DNA of 64,000 bases from Poriferisodalis sp965208925 (GCF_965208925.1 NZ_OZ242364.1:2790001-2854000), one strand, 5' to 3'. Shown: positions 24,549 through 36,541, counted from the stretch's first letter. Translations and numbers: made by a program. The notes: a model not told the origin generated them from the letters alone.

Positions 24549-26941
24549 GCTACAGCGAACCGACAGCACCACCGCTGTTCGCGGAACTCCTGAGTGCGCG
24601 CGGCATCTCGCCAGACGGCTTTCAGACCGAAGCGTTCGCCGCGCTGGATCGAGGCGACTCGGTGCTGGTCGCTGCGCCGACCTCGTCGGGCAAGACGCTC
24701 GTTGCGGAGTACGGGATCGCGGCGACCCTGGAAGCCGGCAAGCGTGTGGCCTACACCGCACCCACCAAGGCGCTGTCGAACCAGAAGCTGCGTGAGCTGC
24801 GCTCCTGGCTGGGGTCCGAACGGGTCGGCCTGCTCACCGGCGACAACGTCATCTGCCCCGATGCCGACGTGGTGGTCATGACCACCGAGGTGCTGCGCAA
24901 CATGATGTACGCCGGTTCGCCGCACATCTCGGGGTTCGGCATGGCCGTGCTGGACGAGGTTCACTACCTGCAGGATCCCTACCGGGGCGCGGTCTGGGAA
25001 GAGGTCATCATCAGCACGCCACCGCATATGCGCCTGGTGTGCCTGTCGGCCACGGTCAGCAATGCTCACGAGCTCGCATCATGGGTCGAAGCCACCGCAG
25101 GCGGTTGCACAGCGGTGGTGTGCTCGCAGCGACCGGTGCCCCTGGAGGATCGCTTCCTGTTCTACGAGCGGCACAGCCGCCGCTTGGTGGACCTGCCGAC
25201 GCTGCGCGACGGCCGCCCGAATCCCGAGATCGAACGGATGGTCGAGCAGGCACGGTCCCGATCCGGCGGCCAGCGCCGGCATCGCCGGGCAGGTGCGCGG
25301 CCGGCTCGACCGCGCCGCTCGGAGATCGTCGAGCATCTGGCTGCCAGCGCCCGGCTGCCCGCCATCGTGTTCGTGTTCTCCCGCCAGGGCTGCGACGACG
25401 CCGCCCGGATGCTCGTCGAAGAGGGGGCGGCCTTTCTGGATGCCGCCCAGCAGCATCGCGTACGGCAGATCGCGGCGGCGCACACGGCGGATCTCGAAGG
25501 GAGCGACCTTGACGCGCTCGGCTACGACGGGTGGCTGGAGCAGCTCACGGCCGGTGTAGCGGCTCATCACGCGGGCCTGATACCGGCCTTCAAGGAGGCC
25601 ATCGAGGAGTGCTTCTCCGCCGGGCTGCTGGCGGTGGTGTTCGCGACGGAGACGCTGGCGGTGGGCGTGAACATGCCTGCCCGGTCGGTGGTGATCTCCC
25701 AGCTCAGCCGCTTCCGGGGCGAGGGTTTCTCACTGCTGACGCCGGGCGAGTACACGCAGCTCACGGGTCGTGCGGGTCGCCGCGGCATCGACGAGACGGG
25801 CTACGCGTACACGTTGTGGCATCCGCAGACGGCTTTCGAGGAGACGGCCCGCCTGGTCGCCAGCAGCGACTTCGAGTTGGAGTCGTCGTTCCGGCCGACG
25901 TACAACATGGTTGCCAACCTCATCGCCGGCCGCACGCACGACGAGGCCGTCGAGCTGTTGCAGCGGTCGTTCGCCCAGTGGCGGGCCGATCGCCGTGTCG
26001 GTCAGTGGACCGCGGAGCTCGAGGTCGAACGCAAGACGCTGCGAGAGGCCCGGGCACGGCTGCGGTCGATGGGCGGGGGCCGCGGCCGCTCGCCGTCGCA
26101 CGCATCGGCAAGCGGGAGATCGTCGCGCTCGGGTCGGCACCGGCGTGGCAGGCCCGCCGACCGGCACACGGATCGGGCGCTCGTCGATGCGGAACGGCAC
26201 GCCGAGCGCATGGGAGCACGGGTGAGCCGTCTGAAGGATCGGATCAAACTCGCCAAGGGAGGGCTGGCCCGTCAGCTCGATGCCATCAACGAGATCCTGA
26301 ACGTCTTCGGCTGCGCGGACGGCTGGGAGCTGACCGAGACCGGCGACTGCCTGAAGGCTGTCTTTCATGAGTGCGACCTGCTGACGGTGCTGTGCTTGCG
26401 CGATGGCGTCTTCGACGGCGTGGCGCCCGCCCAACTGGCAGGCTTGGTGTCGGTCTTGACCTACGAACATCGCAGCAGCCAGCCTCCGCCGGCGCCCCGC
26501 TATCCCGACAACGATTCCCGTGAGCGATCAGCGCACATGTTCGAACTGGCGTCGCAGATCAACAGCGCCGAGCGACAGCACAGCGTGGTGCCGTCGCGCC
26601 CGCCCGACGCCGCGTTCTTCGGGGTTGCCCATGCCTGGGCTGGCGGGGAGGCATACGCCGACCTGTGGCGCGGCGATGCAGGAGGCGACCAGATGCCCTC
26701 CGGCGGCGATTTCGTCCGCCAGATACGGCAGCTCATCGATCTCGTCGACCGGATCGCAGGCATAGCTCCCACCCAGCCCACGCGACGCACCGCAACGGAT
26801 GCGTGTTCGGCACTCGACCGCGGCGTGGTCGCCGCAGCGGCCCGAGTCTCCGACGGCCGGGTGGGAGGGCCCGTGACCGGGGCGCCGGGAGACGGTTTCG
26901 TGTCCTCGCCGGCAGTGACACGCATTCGCAGGCTGTCGTGA
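24545..26941 (+). CDS. helY: Ski2/Mtr4-like DEVH helicase HelY
   Basis: RNA-helicase-like protein of 798 residues. RecA1 has motif I APTSSGKTLVAEYG, Ia YTAPTKALSNQKLREL and motif II VLDEVHYLQDPYRG; motif III is CLSATVSNA; RecA2 has ATETLAVGVNMPARSVV and QLTGRAGRRGIDETG (motif VI). The C-terminal half contains an Arg-rich linker and a helical region like the Ski2 ratchet/DSHCT domain. GTG overlapping the tatC stop is chosen. It is somewhat shorter than mycobacterial HelY (about 900). Likely role in RNA unwinding or turnover. Confidence 0.9.
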   Translation: MSYSEPTAPPLFAELLSARGISPDGFQTEAFAALDRGDSVLVAAPTSSGKTLVAEYGIAATLEAGKRVAYTAPTKALSNQKLRELRSWLGSERVGLLTGDNVICPDADVVVMTTEVLRNMMYAGSPHISGFGMAVLDEVHYLQDPYRGAVWEEVIISTPPHMRLVCLSATVSNAHELASWVEATAGGCTAVVCSQRPVPLEDRFLFYERHSRRLVDLPTLRDGRPNPEIERMVEQARSRSGGQRRHRRAGARPARPRRSEIVEHLAASARLPAIVFVFSRQGCDDAARMLVEEGAAFLDAAQQHRVRQIAAAHTADLEGSDLDALGYDGWLEQLTAGVAAHHAGLIPAFKEAIEECFSAGLLAVVFATETLAVGVNMPARSVVISQLSRFRGEGFSLLTPGEYTQLTGRAGRRGIDETGYAYTLWHPQTAFEETARLVASSDFELESSFRPTYNMVANLIAGRTHDEAVELLQRSFAQWRADRRVGQWTAELEVERKTLREARARLRSMGGGRGRSPSHASASGRSSRSGRHRRGRPADRHTDRALVDAERHAERMGARVSRLKDRIKLAKGGLARQLDAINEILNVFGCADGWELTETGDCLKAVFHECDLLTVLCLRDGVFDGVAPAQLAGLVSVLTYEHRSSQPPPAPRYPDNDSRERSAHMFELASQINSAERQHSVVPSRPPDAAFFGVAHAWAGGEAYADLWRGDAGGDQMPSGGDFVRQIRQLIDLVDRIAGIAPTQPTRRTATDACSALDRGVVAAAARVSDGRVGGPVTGAPGDGFVSSPAVTRIRRLS

Positions 26942-27567
26942 CCATCCGGCGCAACCAGCCGTGGGGATCTGCGGCGACACTGCCCGCAGGGTCACCGATC
27001 GCAAGCAGCAATGCCGAATTGCGCCGGTTGATCACCTGCCAACGCACTGGTGACGCGCCAGCGACGCCGATCGGCGTGGTCGGCGGCGATCTATGGCGTG
27101 TGGTGGGCGCACCATCAGGAAGTGCAGCTCGCCTGCGTTCCGAGCACGCGCGAACAGCATCGATCGATCTCATCGAGGTAACGGCTGACGGCGAAACGCA
27201 CTGGGCCTGTGTCGGGGCCGTCGTGCGCAACTCGTGGTGGCGCGGCCCCGTCGTGGCTGCTATGAGCGCTGAATCGCTGGGGGTGTGGCGATTGGCACCC
27301 GCAGCCCATCCCAACGATGGGCGGCTGCATGTGGTCAGCACCGGTCTTGATCAGCTGGCGCTCAGCGTGACCCAACGGGCGTTGGCCCGACGGCGGCTGC
27401 GATCGGGCGCGCACCTGCCGCATCCGGCGATCGCCGTGCGGCGTGTGGAGTGCTGGGAGCATCGGTTCGATCAGCCGATCGGACTGTGGCTCGACGGCGA
27501 GCGGGTCGGCAGATGCCGGGAGCTGGCCCTCATCATCCGGCCCGACGCCGCGCTGATCGTGTTTTGA
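26938..27567 (+). CDS. Stand-alone YegS-C-like (lipid kinase C-terminal) domain protein
   Basis: A 209-residue protein whose C-terminal two thirds resembles the beta-rich C-terminal lobe of YegS/BmrU diacylglycerol kinases: DGRLHVVSTGLDQLALSVTQ, GAHLPHPAIAVRRVE, then the LWLDGERVGR motif and an IRPDAALIVF end. The GGDGT-bearing catalytic lobe is absent, so kinase activity is not expected. GTG start overlaps the helY stop (GTGA), so it is translationally coupled to it. Function unknown; the family link is by pattern only. Confidence 0.55.
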   Translation: MTIRRNQPWGSAATLPAGSPIASSNAELRRLITCQRTGDAPATPIGVVGGDLWRVVGAPSGSAARLRSEHARTASIDLIEVTADGETHWACVGAVVRNSWWRGPVVAAMSAESLGVWRLAPAAHPNDGRLHVVSTGLDQLALSVTQRALARRRLRSGAHLPHPAIAVRRVECWEHRFDQPIGLWLDGERVGRCRELALIIRPDAALIVF

Positions 27568-27627
27568 GGCCGCACAGCTCCCTGCCGGTCCGCAGGATGC
27601 AGTCGTGCGGGCCATACCATCGGCGCA

Positions 27628-29325
27628 GTGTCCCCGCCGACCCGACCTGCCGGTGATCCGGCAGTCCACTACACCGCCGAGACGTTCACGCCTGCCGAAC
27701 AGGACATCCTGCGGCGTTACGTGACGAACCTGCGCCAGCCGGTGTTTGCGCTCGTGAATCTGCCTGAAGTGGTGAAGGGCGCACTGTTCGCCCGCTATTC
27801 CAGGACGCACAAGAGCCTGCGGCGACTGCTGCTCGACGAGTTCGTGGACGACCTCGACATCTCCGGCGACGAGACCATCGACGCCACGGTCGGTGTCGCG
27901 CGGGCTGAGCAGCTCTACCAGCGAGTGTTCGTGGAATACGGCGACGACTCGGTGGCGCAGCTCGGGGCCGTGCACCTTGCCTGCGAGCAAGCCTCCAACC
28001 TGCTCACCAAGATCCTCGAACGAGGACGGCTGATGTCGTACCTCGAGCAGTCCACCCGCTACCTCGCCTACGACGAGCGCGTCCAGGGGCGCTACCGGTA
28101 CCACCGGCCACCAGGGGTGATGGGCTCGCGTGCGGGGACGCGATTCGTCGGCGACGTGGATCGCATGTTCGACGCCTACGGCGACATGGTCCGCCGTATG
28201 ACCGCCTGGCTCACCGAACATCCTGACGCCGCCGGAAGCACTGGGTCGTCGATCGCTGCCAAGGGCAGCACCGAGTCCTCTGTCGCCGCCAAGGGCGGCG
28301 ACCTGGCCCGCCGGCGGGCTATCCGGGCGCAGGCATTCGACGCGGCCAGGGGCCTGCTGCCGTCGGCCAGCCTGTCCAACGTCGGCATCTTCGGCAGCGG
28401 GCAGGCCTACGAGGCGCTCCTGCTGCGGATGCGGGCGCACCCGTTGCCCGAGGCCCGCAGCTATGCCGACATGATGCTGACCGAGCTGCGCAAGGTCATC
28501 CCGTCGTTCCTGCGACGCGTGGACCAGCCCGACCGGGGCATCGTGTGGTCGGACTACCTCGAGGCCAACCGGCTAGCGATGTCGGAGTTTGCCGCGGACC
28601 TGTTCTCCGAGGACGAACCGGAGTCGGTACCCGAGGTTCTGCTGACCGATTGGGATCGGTCCGGCGAGGACAAGATGCTGACGGCCATGCTGTACCCGTA
28701 CACGTCGCTGGGAGAACCGCAGATCGCCGCCCGGGTGGACCAGATGACCGAGGCCGAGCGCATGGAGCTGGTGGAGCGATACTGCGGAGAGCGGACGAAC
28801 CGGCGTCACCGGCCGGGCCGGGCGCTGGAGCGCATCGACTACCGGTTCGACGTGCTCGCCGACTACGGCAGCTTCCGCGATCTCCAGCGCCACCGCCTGC
28901 TCACCATCGAATGGCAGCCGCTGGGCCCGCAGCACGGTTACTCCGTACCTGCGCTCGTGGATGCAGCCGGCGGGGGAGAGGCCTACGACGGGGTGATGGA
29001 GCTGTCGGCAGAGCTGTACGACGCGCTCACTGAGGCCGTAGGAGCGCTCGAGGCGTCGTACGCAGTGTCGATGGCCTACCGCGTGCGCTACAGCATGCAG
29101 TTCAACGCTCGTGAGGCCATGCACTTGATCGAGCTGCGATCGCAGCCGCAAGGCCACGATGACTACCGGCGGATCGTGACCGAGATGTACCGCCAGATTG
29201 CCGACAAGGCAGGACACCGGGCAGTGGCTGCGATGCTGACGCACGTGGATCTGTCCGAGGGCATCCTGGGACGCCTGGGCGCCGAGGAAGCCACGGCTCG
29301 ACGGCGATCTGCCGAGCCCGCCTGA
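27628..29325 (+). CDS. Double-length ThyX-like (FAD-dependent thymidylate synthase) protein
   Basis: A 565-residue protein, about twice a normal ThyX (about 250), with ThyX-like signatures in both halves. N-terminal half: KGALFARYSRTHKSLRRLLLDEF and YLEQSTRYLAYDERV. C-terminal half: RDLQRHRLLTIEWQPLG (the RHR of the ThyX motif) and NAREAMHLIELRSQPQGHDDYR. It may make dTMP from dUMP with FAD, NADPH and methylene-THF, or be a ThyX-derived protein with another role. A 30-bp in-frame duplication (GSTGSSIAAK/GSTESSVAAK, from 28234) lies in the linker between halves. GTG start chosen near the beginning of homology. Confidence 0.72.
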   Translation: MSPPTRPAGDPAVHYTAETFTPAEQDILRRYVTNLRQPVFALVNLPEVVKGALFARYSRTHKSLRRLLLDEFVDDLDISGDETIDATVGVARAEQLYQRVFVEYGDDSVAQLGAVHLACEQASNLLTKILERGRLMSYLEQSTRYLAYDERVQGRYRYHRPPGVMGSRAGTRFVGDVDRMFDAYGDMVRRMTAWLTEHPDAAGSTGSSIAAKGSTESSVAAKGGDLARRRAIRAQAFDAARGLLPSASLSNVGIFGSGQAYEALLLRMRAHPLPEARSYADMMLTELRKVIPSFLRRVDQPDRGIVWSDYLEANRLAMSEFAADLFSEDEPESVPEVLLTDWDRSGEDKMLTAMLYPYTSLGEPQIAARVDQMTEAERMELVERYCGERTNRRHRPGRALERIDYRFDVLADYGSFRDLQRHRLLTIEWQPLGPQHGYSVPALVDAAGGGEAYDGVMELSAELYDALTEAVGALEASYAVSMAYRVRYSMQFNAREAMHLIELRSQPQGHDDYRRIVTEMYRQIADKAGHRAVAAMLTHVDLSEGILGRLGAEEATARRRSAEPA

Positions 29326-29356
29326 AGGCCGGGCCCCGTGAACCGCGCCTGATGGA

Positions 29357-29878
29357 ATGCACGGCATGGACGTAGTGGCCCGCCCTGCTGGCAGCGAGCA
29401 CGTGGGGGTGCTCGCGCAGATGGCGTCCGACGCCGTGGCCGAGCAGGTCGATGCGCGCGGCGGCTGGGTCTGGTCGCGCCGGGAGGTCCGCACGAGGCCG
29501 TTCGAGGACAGCCTTGCCGAGGCCCTCGAGCACCCTGACAGCGCGGTGTGGATCGGAGAGATAGACGGCGCGCCGGTGGGCTACGCCATCGCTGCCGTCG
29601 AGCCCTTGCAGACCGGCGAGATGCTGGGATGCGTCACCGACCTGTATGTGGCTCCCGGCGCCCGCGAGGTCAGCGTCGGGGAGGCGCTGATCGGCGAAGT
29701 GCTGCAGTGGTGCGCCGAGCGGGGCTGCGTGGGCGTCGACTCGATGGCACTTCCGGGCAACCGCGCCACCAAGAACTTCTTCGAGACGTTCGGTTTCACC
29801 GCTCGTTTGTTGGTGCTGCACCGAAAGCTGGCGCCTGGCATCGAGTCTCCAAGCGAGTCATCTCCCGGAACGCCGTGA
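29357..29878 (+). CDS. GNAT-family N-acetyltransferase
   Basis: A 173-residue acetyltransferase. The GNAT core is visible as VWIGEIDGAPVGYAIAAVE, VTDLYVAPGAREVSVGEALI (acetyl-CoA pyrophosphate loop region) and GVDSMALPGNRATKNFFETFGF at the end. The canonical Q/RxxGxG/A loop is degenerate (REVSVGEAL). ATG at 29357 or 29366. GTGA overlap with the NUDIX gene. Acceptor substrate unknown. Confidence 0.8.
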   Translation: MHGMDVVARPAGSEHVGVLAQMASDAVAEQVDARGGWVWSRREVRTRPFEDSLAEALEHPDSAVWIGEIDGAPVGYAIAAVEPLQTGEMLGCVTDLYVAPGAREVSVGEALIGEVLQWCAERGCVGVDSMALPGNRATKNFFETFGFTARLLVLHRKLAPGIESPSESSPGTP

Positions 29879-30282
29879 GCGAGCCGGTGCCCGAAGTCTG
29901 CGTCGGCGGCGTTGCGGTGCGCGGCAGATCGGTGCTGCTGGTGCGCCGTGGCCGCCCGCCGGCGGAAGGGCTGTGGGCATTTCCCGGGGGGCGCGTCGAG
30001 CCCGGGGAGCGACTGAGCGATGCGGTGGAACGCGAGCTGGCCGAGGAGACCGGGCTGGCGGTGCGGTGCGGCGAACTGGTTGGCGTGACCGAGCACATCA
30101 GCGAGCAGCTGCATTTCGTGATCCTGGATTACGCCGTGGAGTGCTCAGCCGATGCGACGCCGGTCCCCGGCGACGACGCTGCCGATGCCCGTTTCGTGGG
30201 CTTCGACGAGATCAGGTCGGGTGCCGTCCCGCTGTCAGGCGGGATGCGTGACTTCCTCGACCGTCACGTCTTCGCCGTCTGA
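29875..30282 (+). CDS. NUDIX hydrolase
   Basis: A 135-residue NUDIX enzyme with the complete box GGRVEPGERLSDAVERELAEETGL (Gx5Ex7REUxEExGU). It hydrolyses a nucleoside-diphosphate-linked substrate; length and simplicity fit an ADP-ribose or (d)NTP pyrophosphatase. GTG overlapping the GNAT stop. Its last 48 bases overlap, tail to tail, the 3' end of the convergent basic protein gene. Confidence 0.87.
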   Translation: MSEPVPEVCVGGVAVRGRSVLLVRRGRPPAEGLWAFPGGRVEPGERLSDAVERELAEETGLAVRCGELVGVTEHISEQLHFVILDYAVECSADATPVPGDDAADARFVGFDEIRSGAVPLSGGMRDFLDRHVFAV

Positions 30283-31680
30283 ATCGCTGGCCTGTGCGTC
30301 GGCGGCTTCGATGTCGCTGCTCTCTTCGGATGTCTCCGCCGGATCGGCCTTGGATCTGCGAGCGCGGCCGCGCCGTGATTGGCTGCGCGGGCGCGCCTCG
30401 GCCGGGTCGATGCCGAGGGCAGCAGCCACCTCGGGCAGGCGAGACGCCACCTTGCGCACGGCTTCGAGCAGCTCGTCGGTCGGCTCGGCCGGAATGGCAG
30501 GCAGCACCACATAGGGCCGCACCGGGGAGTAAGCCACCGCTTCGAGCACGACGGCGATTCGCTGCTGGGAAGCTCCGGTGCCCAGCGCCGCATTGGCCTG
30601 CGACGTCAGCTCCTGCGCGATCTCGGGAGGAAGCGGTGCTCCCGCCTTGGGGGGGCGGGAGCTGAGGCGCAGCGCTCGCACGACACGCCCTTCGGTCAGT
30701 GTGGTCCGCAGTTCGTCGTGCCATTCACGCTGACTGCGCTCGACGCGTTCGTTGAGCCCTTCCCGGATCTTCTCGGCCAGCTCCCGTGCCTCTGGGTCGC
30801 GGGCATAGTCCTCGGCGGCCACAAGCACAGAGCGCAGGTCGCGCAGGTCGACTCGTTCGATGCCGGCTATGGCGGCATCAGCGCGATCGCGCCACTCCGC
30901 GATCTGCACCGGTCCGATCAGCGACTCCGCGAGCTGCAGTACACCCTCGGCGGGCACCTCGGGCGTACCGTCGGCTGCTGCCTTGCGATTCTGCTCGGTG
31001 ATCTCGGCTCGAACGGCAGCCAGGCCGCCACGCACCACCTGCTCCGCCACGACTTGCTGCTCGGCCGGCAGCGAAGCGATGAGCGCATCTCGGTGCTTGC
31101 GACCAGGGCGGAGCTTGCGCACCTTGGGGCGCGGGGGACGTTCGGGTGTATCGGGCTTTTTCTGGGCCTCGGCACCTTGCGCCGGTCGCTTGCCGCCGTC
31201 GCGCCGACGACGGCCGTCGCCGTCACGTCGCTTGCGCTGCTGGGGCTTGTCCCCGCTGGAGTCAGCGGCGCCATCGCGGCTCCGACGCTCAGGTTGGCGC
31301 TTCCTCCGGGAACCTCGTGATTCCCGTTCGCCGCTGCGGCCACGACCTCGCTCTCCTCCGCCGCCGCTGCTCTTGCGGCCGTCACGACCACGGTTGACCC
31401 TGGTCGTGGTCGTTCCTGCACCGCGATCGGGCGGGCCGATCAGCTCGATGCGTTCGGCAGGGGGCTTGCCGCTACGGGCCTTGGGCGGAAGCACCTCGGT
31501 GACGAAGATGCCGTCGACCTCGAACTCGGCGTCCACGCGCAGCACATCGCCTTCGCCGGCGCCTGCTGGCAGCAAATCGCCATCGAGCACGCCTTTCGGC
31601 TGCTTTGCGCCTGCAGCGCGCCATGTCCACGAGCCGTCGTCACGCCGGCTGGTCAACTCGACTTCGAGGCGACGGCTCAC
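30235..31680 (-). CDS. Large basic low-complexity protein, hypothetical (possibly nucleic-acid binding)
   Basis: A 481-residue protein I do not recognise. Residues 1-75 look like a small beta barrel (WTWRAAGAKQPKGVLDGD, GDVLRVDAEFEVDGIFVTEVL). About 80-185 is a disordered Arg/Gly/Lys/Ser-rich region with RGR and RRKR clusters. About 190-425 is helical and charged (LPAEQQVVAEQVVRGGLAAVRAEI, LAEKIREGLNERVERSQREW), and the tail is acidic. The layout suggests RNA or DNA binding, but that is inference. It overlaps the NUDIX 3' end by 48 bases and is divergent from the topoisomerase pair. Confidence 0.6.
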   Translation of the reverse strand: MSRRLEVELTSRRDDGSWTWRAAGAKQPKGVLDGDLLPAGAGEGDVLRVDAEFEVDGIFVTEVLPPKARSGKPPAERIELIGPPDRGAGTTTTRVNRGRDGRKSSGGGGERGRGRSGERESRGSRRKRQPERRSRDGAADSSGDKPQQRKRRDGDGRRRRDGGKRPAQGAEAQKKPDTPERPPRPKVRKLRPGRKHRDALIASLPAEQQVVAEQVVRGGLAAVRAEITEQNRKAAADGTPEVPAEGVLQLAESLIGPVQIAEWRDRADAAIAGIERVDLRDLRSVLVAAEDYARDPEARELAEKIREGLNERVERSQREWHDELRTTLTEGRVVRALRLSSRPPKAGAPLPPEIAQELTSQANAALGTGASQQRIAVVLEAVAYSPVRPYVVLPAIPAEPTDELLEAVRKVASRLPEVAAALGIDPAEARPRSQSRRGRARRSKADPAETSEESSDIEAADAQASDSDGEDVTVEEVTHPA

Positions 31681-31938
31681 GGCGCCTTCACCAACACTCG
31701 CGGCAGGCTAGTGGGGTGCCTTCGCTTTGGCGGCACCGCGACGGCGCGCAACGAGACATCCGCGAGCGCTCGATCTCCGGGGCAACCGGAAAGTTCCCTG
31801 AGGCGGGTTGACCAGCGTCGTACTCTCGAAAGCAGCCGCCGGGATGCGCCAATACGACTGCTGCAACCCGGCATTGCTGGCGCGCGCACACCCGCTCTCG
31901 CCCAGCGACTCCTCCAGTCCCTGAAAGGGCCTCCGACA
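31681..31938. promoter_or_regulatory. Divergent intergenic region upstream of the topoisomerase genes
   Basis: 258 bases between the start of the basic protein (minus) and the topoisomerase A subunit (plus). Both promoters must lie here. No strong -35/-10 pair, riboswitch or repeat is evident to me. A GAAAGGGCC purine stretch precedes the topoisomerase ATG. Confidence 0.4.
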
Positions 31939-34385
31939 ATGGCCGGACCAACTGCACCGACGACGATCGCACGCGAGATCCACGAGATCGACGTCGCCGA
32001 CGAGATGCGTGACTCGTTCATGCCGTACGCGTTGTCGGTCACGACGGCCCGGGCGATTCCCGACGTCCGTGACGGCCTCAAGCCGGTGCAGCGGCGGATC
32101 CTCTACGTGATGGACGATCTGGGGCTGCGGCCAGGCACTCCGTTCCGCAAGTCGGCTGGGGTCGTGGGCGAGGTGATGGGCAAGTACCACCCCCACGGCG
32201 ATGGCGCCATCTACGAGGCGATGGTGCGCATGGGCCAGGACTTCGCCATGTCGGTGCCGCTGGTGGAACCGAAAGGGAACTTCGGCAGTCTCGACGACCC
32301 GCCTGCTGCCTACCGGTACACCGAGGCCCGACTGAGCCCAGCGGCCATGACGATGGTGACCGGCATCGACGAGAACACCGTCGACCTCGTGCCGAACTTC
32401 GACGGCGAGCGCCTCGAGCCCGAGTGCCTCCCGGCTCTGCTGCCGAACCTGCTGGTCAACGGCGCCAGTGGCATAGCGGTCGGGATGGCCACCAACATGG
32501 CCCCGCACAACCTGGCAGAGATCTGCGCAGCGCTGAAGCTGGTGCTGCGCCAGCGGCGTCCCAAGCCCACGACGGCTGAGCTGATGAGCCTCATTCCGGG
32601 CCCGGACTTCCCGGGGGGCGGGATCGTGATCGTCGATGACTCCCTGGCGGAGGCGTACGAGACGGGCCGCGGAACGGTCCGCATCCGGGCGAAAGCCCAC
32701 ATCGAGCCGCTGACTGCCCGCCGCGACGGAATCGTCGTGACCGAGCTGCCCTACATGGTCGGGCCCGAGCGCGTGCAGGCGAAGGTCCGAGAGTTGGTTT
32801 CGAATGGACGCCTCGAGGGCGTGGCGGCGGTGAACGACCTCTCGGACCGGACGCACGGCCTGCGACTGGTGATCGAAACCAAGCCAGGCGTCAATGCCCA
32901 CGCAGTGCTCTCGGAGCTGTGGAGCCTGACCCCGCTGGAGGACACCTTCGGCATCAACAACGTGGCGCTCGTGGACGGGGTGCCCCGCCAGCTCGGCCTG
33001 CTGGCGCTGTGCGAGCACTACGTCGCGCACCGCCTCGAGGTCATCACCCGCCGGACGCAGTACCGGTTGGACCGTGCAGCCGAACGGGAGCACATCCTGG
33101 CGGGACTGCTGGTCGCGCTCGACAACATCGACCTGGTCATTTCGATCATCCGGGGCGCAGCCGACGTGGCGTCTGCACGAGCCGAGCTGATGGAGCGGCT
33201 GGACCTCTCGGAGATCCAGGCCAATCACATCTTGGACATGCAGCTGCGGCGGCTCACGGCACTCGAGACGCAGCGCCTGCGCGATGAGCTCGACGACGTG
33301 CGGGAGGCCATCGAGGGCTACCGCAAGATCTTGGCGTCCGACGCACGGCGGCGGACGATCGTCGAGCGGGAGCTGGACGAGCTGGTCGAGCAGTTCGCGG
33401 CGCCGCGCCGAACCGAGATCAGCCACCGCGACGACATCGTGACCCTCGCGGCCGCGATGGGGGAGGGGGGAGCAGACGGCACCCTCGATCTCGAACGCGA
33501 CATTTCCTCCGATGAGCGCACCAGCCTCGTGACGCTGTCCACTTCGGGCTTGCTGGGCCGCCGCCATGAAGAGGACCCGCTGAACGCCAAACCGGGTCGC
33601 CACGACGTGCTGGTGGCCACAACGACGGCCTCAGATTTCGACGTAGTGCACCTGGTGACCGACCGGGGGAGGGTCTTGCGCACCGAGGTGCGGTCGATTC
33701 CCGAGATGCTGCGGGGAAGCCGCGGCGCACCAGTGCGGGAGATGTTCTCGCTGGCGCGCGGCGAGCAACCGGTTGCGCTGTTCGGTCATGCCGCCGCGCC
33801 GATCGCGCTCGTGACGCGTGCTGGCATAGCGAAGCGGCTCGACGCCGGTTCGCTGGCCTCGGTGCGCAGCGGCAATACCGTGATCTCGCTGAGCGACGGC
33901 GACCGGGTCATCGCCGCCTTCGATGCTCCCGACGGCTCGGAGATCGCTCTGGTCTCCACGACGGGACATGCGCTCCGATTCGGGGCAGAAGCGCTCACCG
34001 TGCGGGGCCCCGGCGCCGCCGGTGTCACCGGCATGAAGCTGCGACCCGGTGCCACTGTCCTGGCCGCCGCAGCAGTGTCGTTCGGGGCACTGGTGGTGCT
34101 GGTCACCGACGAGGGCGCTGCGAAGGTCACCGAGATTTCGGACGTGCCGTCGCGGGGACGGGGCACCGCAGGCTCGCCGACGGTGAAGCTGGCCGGCTTC
34201 GAGACGCAGATCGTCTACGGATGGGTAGGTCTCAACCGCCAGCTTGCGGCGGTCGTGGCCCCCCACGACGGCACCGGTTCACCCGATCCGGTGCCGCAGC
34301 GACCCGACATCTCGCCGACCCGGCGCAACGGGCCGGCCAAGCGGACGGCCCAGCGCATTTTGTCGTTGGGGGAGTACCGGTTCTG

Positions 34386-34386
<1 letters not shown>
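31939..34386 (+). CDS. parC: Type II topoisomerase subunit A (ParC-like)
   Basis: Cleavage/religation subunit of a type IIA topoisomerase, 815 residues. The WHD has SFMPYALSVTTARAIPDVRDGLKPVQRRILY; the catalytic Tyr is in PAAYRYTEARLSP; the tower and coiled coil (IIRGAADVASARAELMERL, QLRRLTALE) and a six-bladed beta-pinwheel C-terminal domain follow. I see no GyrA box (QRRGGKG-like) in the pinwheel, which argues for topoisomerase IV rather than gyrase. The long upstream frame is unsupported. Its stop overlaps the B subunit start. The A-before-B order, away from the origin and beside dif, fits a decatenase. Confidence 0.75.
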
Positions 34387-36530
<2,144 letters not shown>

Positions 36531-36541
36531 TCCGGAGCGAG

